From assembly GCA_963969595.1 (NCBI GenBank), contig OZ018415.1, positions 10,168,001-10,232,000 of the forward strand: a DNA stretch of 64,000 nucleotides. The letters are read 5' to 3'. The first letter of the stretch is position 1. Each line of letters opens with the position of its first letter. Made by a program: the position numbers and the translations under genes. The notes under the pieces are model-generated. The model was not told where the DNA came from, ran no database searches, and saw nothing but the letters and a program-made list of their open reading frames with translations. This DNA is from Neckera pumila (lineage: Eukaryota > Streptophyta > Bryopsida > Hypnales > Neckeraceae). Positions 61,408 to 64,000 of this stretch are shown one piece after another.

Positions 61408-64000
61408 ATGGCTTTGCTTAGAGTTGATGGTCATGACATTCCTCTTGTGTTTCCAATAGTAGAAGGTGGACGCGCTAGAGTTCCTTGTCACCTTTTGCAC
61501 GTCCGCTTCAAATTTGTAGAAACCTCCATCTATGTTGAGGAAGAAAAAAGGTCGGAATCAGGTGAAGTGGTACAGTCTGTCCCAGTTGCGACATCGGTAG
61601 AGGATGGAACAAGTTGCTGGTACCTTGCTCCTAGAAACTATAGAGCATACAGACTTCCACTCTCTATGCTAGATGCATCTACACAAATCCAGAGTCGCCA
61701 ATCAGATAATTCTACTGTTGATATGCCGGTCAATCCTCATGCCTTGTCGCCCAGTACACCTAGAGGAATTCTACCTATCCTACAGATGCATGTAGTACTT
61801 CATGTTGTAAAAGAGGAGAGGTTAGATCCAATTATAGAGTTGTCTACAGAATCTGAAGGAGAGTCTCCCAATGTCAATGGTGAGAATCAGAGTTGTTCTG
61901 TCCGAATTGAACCGGGCGAGACGAATTTTGTGAAATTAGTATCTGGAACCCCGTCAAGGAGTCTCTCTAATTCCTCATTGTTAGTACAGCCTTTGCAACC
62001 ACCTGTACTAGCAAAAGCAAGCATAATGGAGTGTCTCAAGAGACTTGCTAGTATGCATCGCTCTTGAAACGAGTTGTTGACAATGGATATGAGCACTGTG
62101 AAGCACCAGCAGGTTCCATTTCTTCCACCAGTATTCGACGTGATGTCATCTTTGAATTGCCTCCTTGTGGGTCGTCTTCATCTTCATCAGGGGCCAAGAA
62201 CTTGGAAGGAATGGACAAGCGCTATGATGGACATCCGTGGTGCAAGCTAGTGACCACGAACATTCACAACGCCGACAACCTCAAATTCCGTAAGTCGTAT
62301 TGTGCTGGCCATCTTGCCTGTGAGAATGCCAATTGTAAGTATTTGAAGAGGGCTTCAAAGCAAAACGAAACTGAATGGAGTAGCTATACAGTGTTTCCTT
62401 TTACTGCTGGTGGGTGTCCTCCAAAAGAGTCTACCCTAGTTTGCAAGGTCTGCAAGATCACACCTACGTGTCTTGGCGCATGCAACGCTAGGATATACTT
62501 TGCATACACAGATAACCCATAAATGAGTAGGGTTGCTATTCATTTTGGAGAGCATGGTCACCCTGTTGCTAAAGGCATGTATAGAGATTCTACTAAAAGG
62601 ATTTGCGGACTCATTGCGGAACAAGTAGCCAAAACACCCACGGCCACAAACTCCGCAATCACTCTTGCTGCTAGTAAAGACTTTCTTGCAAGCCACTTAT
62701 TTCACAATGGAGAAGGAGAGAAGAAGATGTTGAAAGTGGAAGAAATGGAAGAGGTCATGGACCGCTTCCAGTACTTGAGTAGTTCAAGTATTCGCAATGT
62801 GATCTCTTTTTTTTGTTCTAACAATCGAGGAGGGATAATTGACAACATCATGACCATGAAGAAAGAGGCAAAGTTTGAGTTCATATATGACAGCGTCTTC
62901 CCAGGCCAAGGCAAGGAAAAGGTATACATTTTCAAGATGCTTATGGAAGGACCAGGAAGTGGAGTCGACCTCGTAAGGCGCATGCAACCGGGAGGAGATT
63001 TGCAAAATGCGTGGTTGATGTTTGACCATGTGAAGCGCGTGAAGGAATGGACCACAATGGCCTGCCACGTGTATGATACCGAGTACTAGAAGGTGATGAC
63101 TATTGCAATGTTTGATATGCAATCCAAAGATACCGAAGTTCAAATACAGTTTTGGCGGAGCTTGAACGCGGTCATGGATCGCCATGGAGTGGGAAACCCT
63201 AACTTCAAAGGATTTATGGCAGATAGCGCTATGGCCAATTGGAATGCAGTCCGCATAGTCTATGGTAGTGGTTCCGCCGATGTTGAAATGGAGAATCGTG
63301 AGAGGACATGTTTGTTGCATTGGAGTACCTCTCTTCACAAGCATACGCAGAAGTACATCAAGGAAGCATTCCAACAGCAACACATTACATTGTGCAAACA
63401 ATACAAGGATTCAAAGAATATGGACCAAGCCGAGGTCCGTTACCTTGCAATACAGTCTTGGTGGTTGTCGTCTGAAGCTGCCAATGAAGAGCTCTACATC
63501 ACTTAGATCACTGGCTGGCATTTTGGCATTTCCGCTATTTTATTTTATTTTATTAAAATGATGGTATTTTTTTTTTATGGTACCAAAAACAAGGGGGCCT
63601 GGAAGCACTGTTATAGCATCCGTCGGATCCGACGGATGTATTTGACGTATCACCAAGACCCCCTGATTTCTGTTCTTTGAAATACAGAATTCAATTTTGG
63701 TAATAGAAAATGTTAGAGGATTTTTTTTTATAGGAAAATAAGATGGGAGAAGTATGCTTTGTTATTTCAGTAGCAATATATTCCTACATATACTGTCATT
63801 ATGAATCCCTTGCCTTATGATACTACAGAACCAATGCACCGAAATATTTCAGAAGTTCCATGTTTCTACAATTCTAAATGTCAATTACTGTTCACTAACT
63901 ATTTTACCATCTCTTGTGGATTTTCTAGAAATTGAATTTGGAAGAGATGGCGGACTTGCCATCTTGCAATTTATCCGAAACGATGCATAACAAGTGGCTA
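61408..64000 (+). pseudogene. MULE-like transposase with GCM/WRKY-like zinc domain, broken and partial
   Basis: A first frame (from ATG 61408 to 62067) has an uncharacterised N-terminus. The second frame (62064-63506) carries the domains: a GCM/WRKY/FLYWCH-like region with KRYDGHPWCKLVTTN, CAGHLACENANCKYLKRA, CKVCKITPTCLGACN and HFGEHGHP (paired Cys and a final HxH), then a MULE-type core with VYDTEY and GFMADSAMANWNAVRIVYG as candidate catalytic Asp sites, and CLLHWSTSLHKHT. Stops at 62520 (TAA) and 63087 (TAG) interrupt this frame without shifting it. The change of frame near 62050 can be a frameshift or a 62-bp intron (GTATGC...CAGCAG). A further exon begins at 63929 after CTAG, in frame (ADLPSCNLSETMHNKWL), and runs off the window. 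The role would be DNA transposition in the nucleus. Family assignment is by pattern only. Confidence 0.7.
63593..63664. repeat. GGATCC-centred palindromic hairpin unit after the main transposase exons
   Basis: A perfect 22-bp palindrome at 63617-63638 (half-site CATCCGTCGGA) is bracketed by GGGGGCC and ACCCCCTG. It lies between the transposase stop at 63504-63506 and the next exon at 63929, so probably in an intron. It is nearly identical in its centre to the unit at 52785. Confidence 0.85.

Overview
The window is nuclear DNA of a land plant or a close streptophyte relative. It is AT-rich, with GT-AG introns of roughly 70 to 700 bp, a plant-type FAD monooxygenase gene, a Ty1/copia remnant, and several classic plant MITE types (Stowaway with the CTCCCTCC terminus, Emigrant/pogo-like, CACTA-type). 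The exact lineage cannot be fixed from sequence alone. The Cys-rich secreted protein and the GCM/MULE-type transposase made me think of seedless plants, but that is an impression, not a result.

Region by region. 0-20 kb: repeats only. It holds at least five MITE families, some nested, a 643-bp palindrome, a 60-bp hairpin minisatellite, a copia pol remnant split by a CACTA-type element that itself carries a TTAA-flanked element, and a 1.4-kb G/T-rich tract with about 30 degenerate CCRANTTGG sites. 20.0-21.5 kb: a three-exon gene for a secreted protein of four Cys-rich repeats, interrupted by one TAG at the signal-peptide junction. 21.5-35.8 kb: mostly featureless, with MITEs and a probable 2.19-kb LTR at 29.2-31.4 kb. 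35.8-40.5 kb (minus): an intact 12-exon gene for a 718-residue FAD-dependent aromatic-hydroxylase-like monooxygenase, the only clearly healthy host gene. 40.5-50.4 kb: MITEs, telomere-like repeats and a small retroinsertion with a 17-bp target duplication. 50.4-59.2 kb (minus): two adjacent genes. One has a ParB/sulfiredoxin-like DGNHR domain followed by a beta-class amino-methyltransferase fold; every splice phase is intact but it carries five in-frame stops. The other is an intact acidic nuclear-type protein. 61.4-64 kb (plus): a transposase-like gene with a GCM/WRKY-like zinc domain and a MULE-like core, broken by in-frame stops and running off the window.

The most unusual point is that the last three genes share a non-coding signature. 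Short hairpin units bracketed by G5/C5 and centred on a GGATCC palindrome lie in a methyltransferase-gene intron, just after the main transposase exons, and as a five-copy tandem array in the acidic gene's intron. This suggests that the 14 kb from 50 to 64 kb is one mobile-element neighbourhood, or related elements, combining a ParB-methylase fusion, a transposase and palindromic DNA sites. The functional link is inference.
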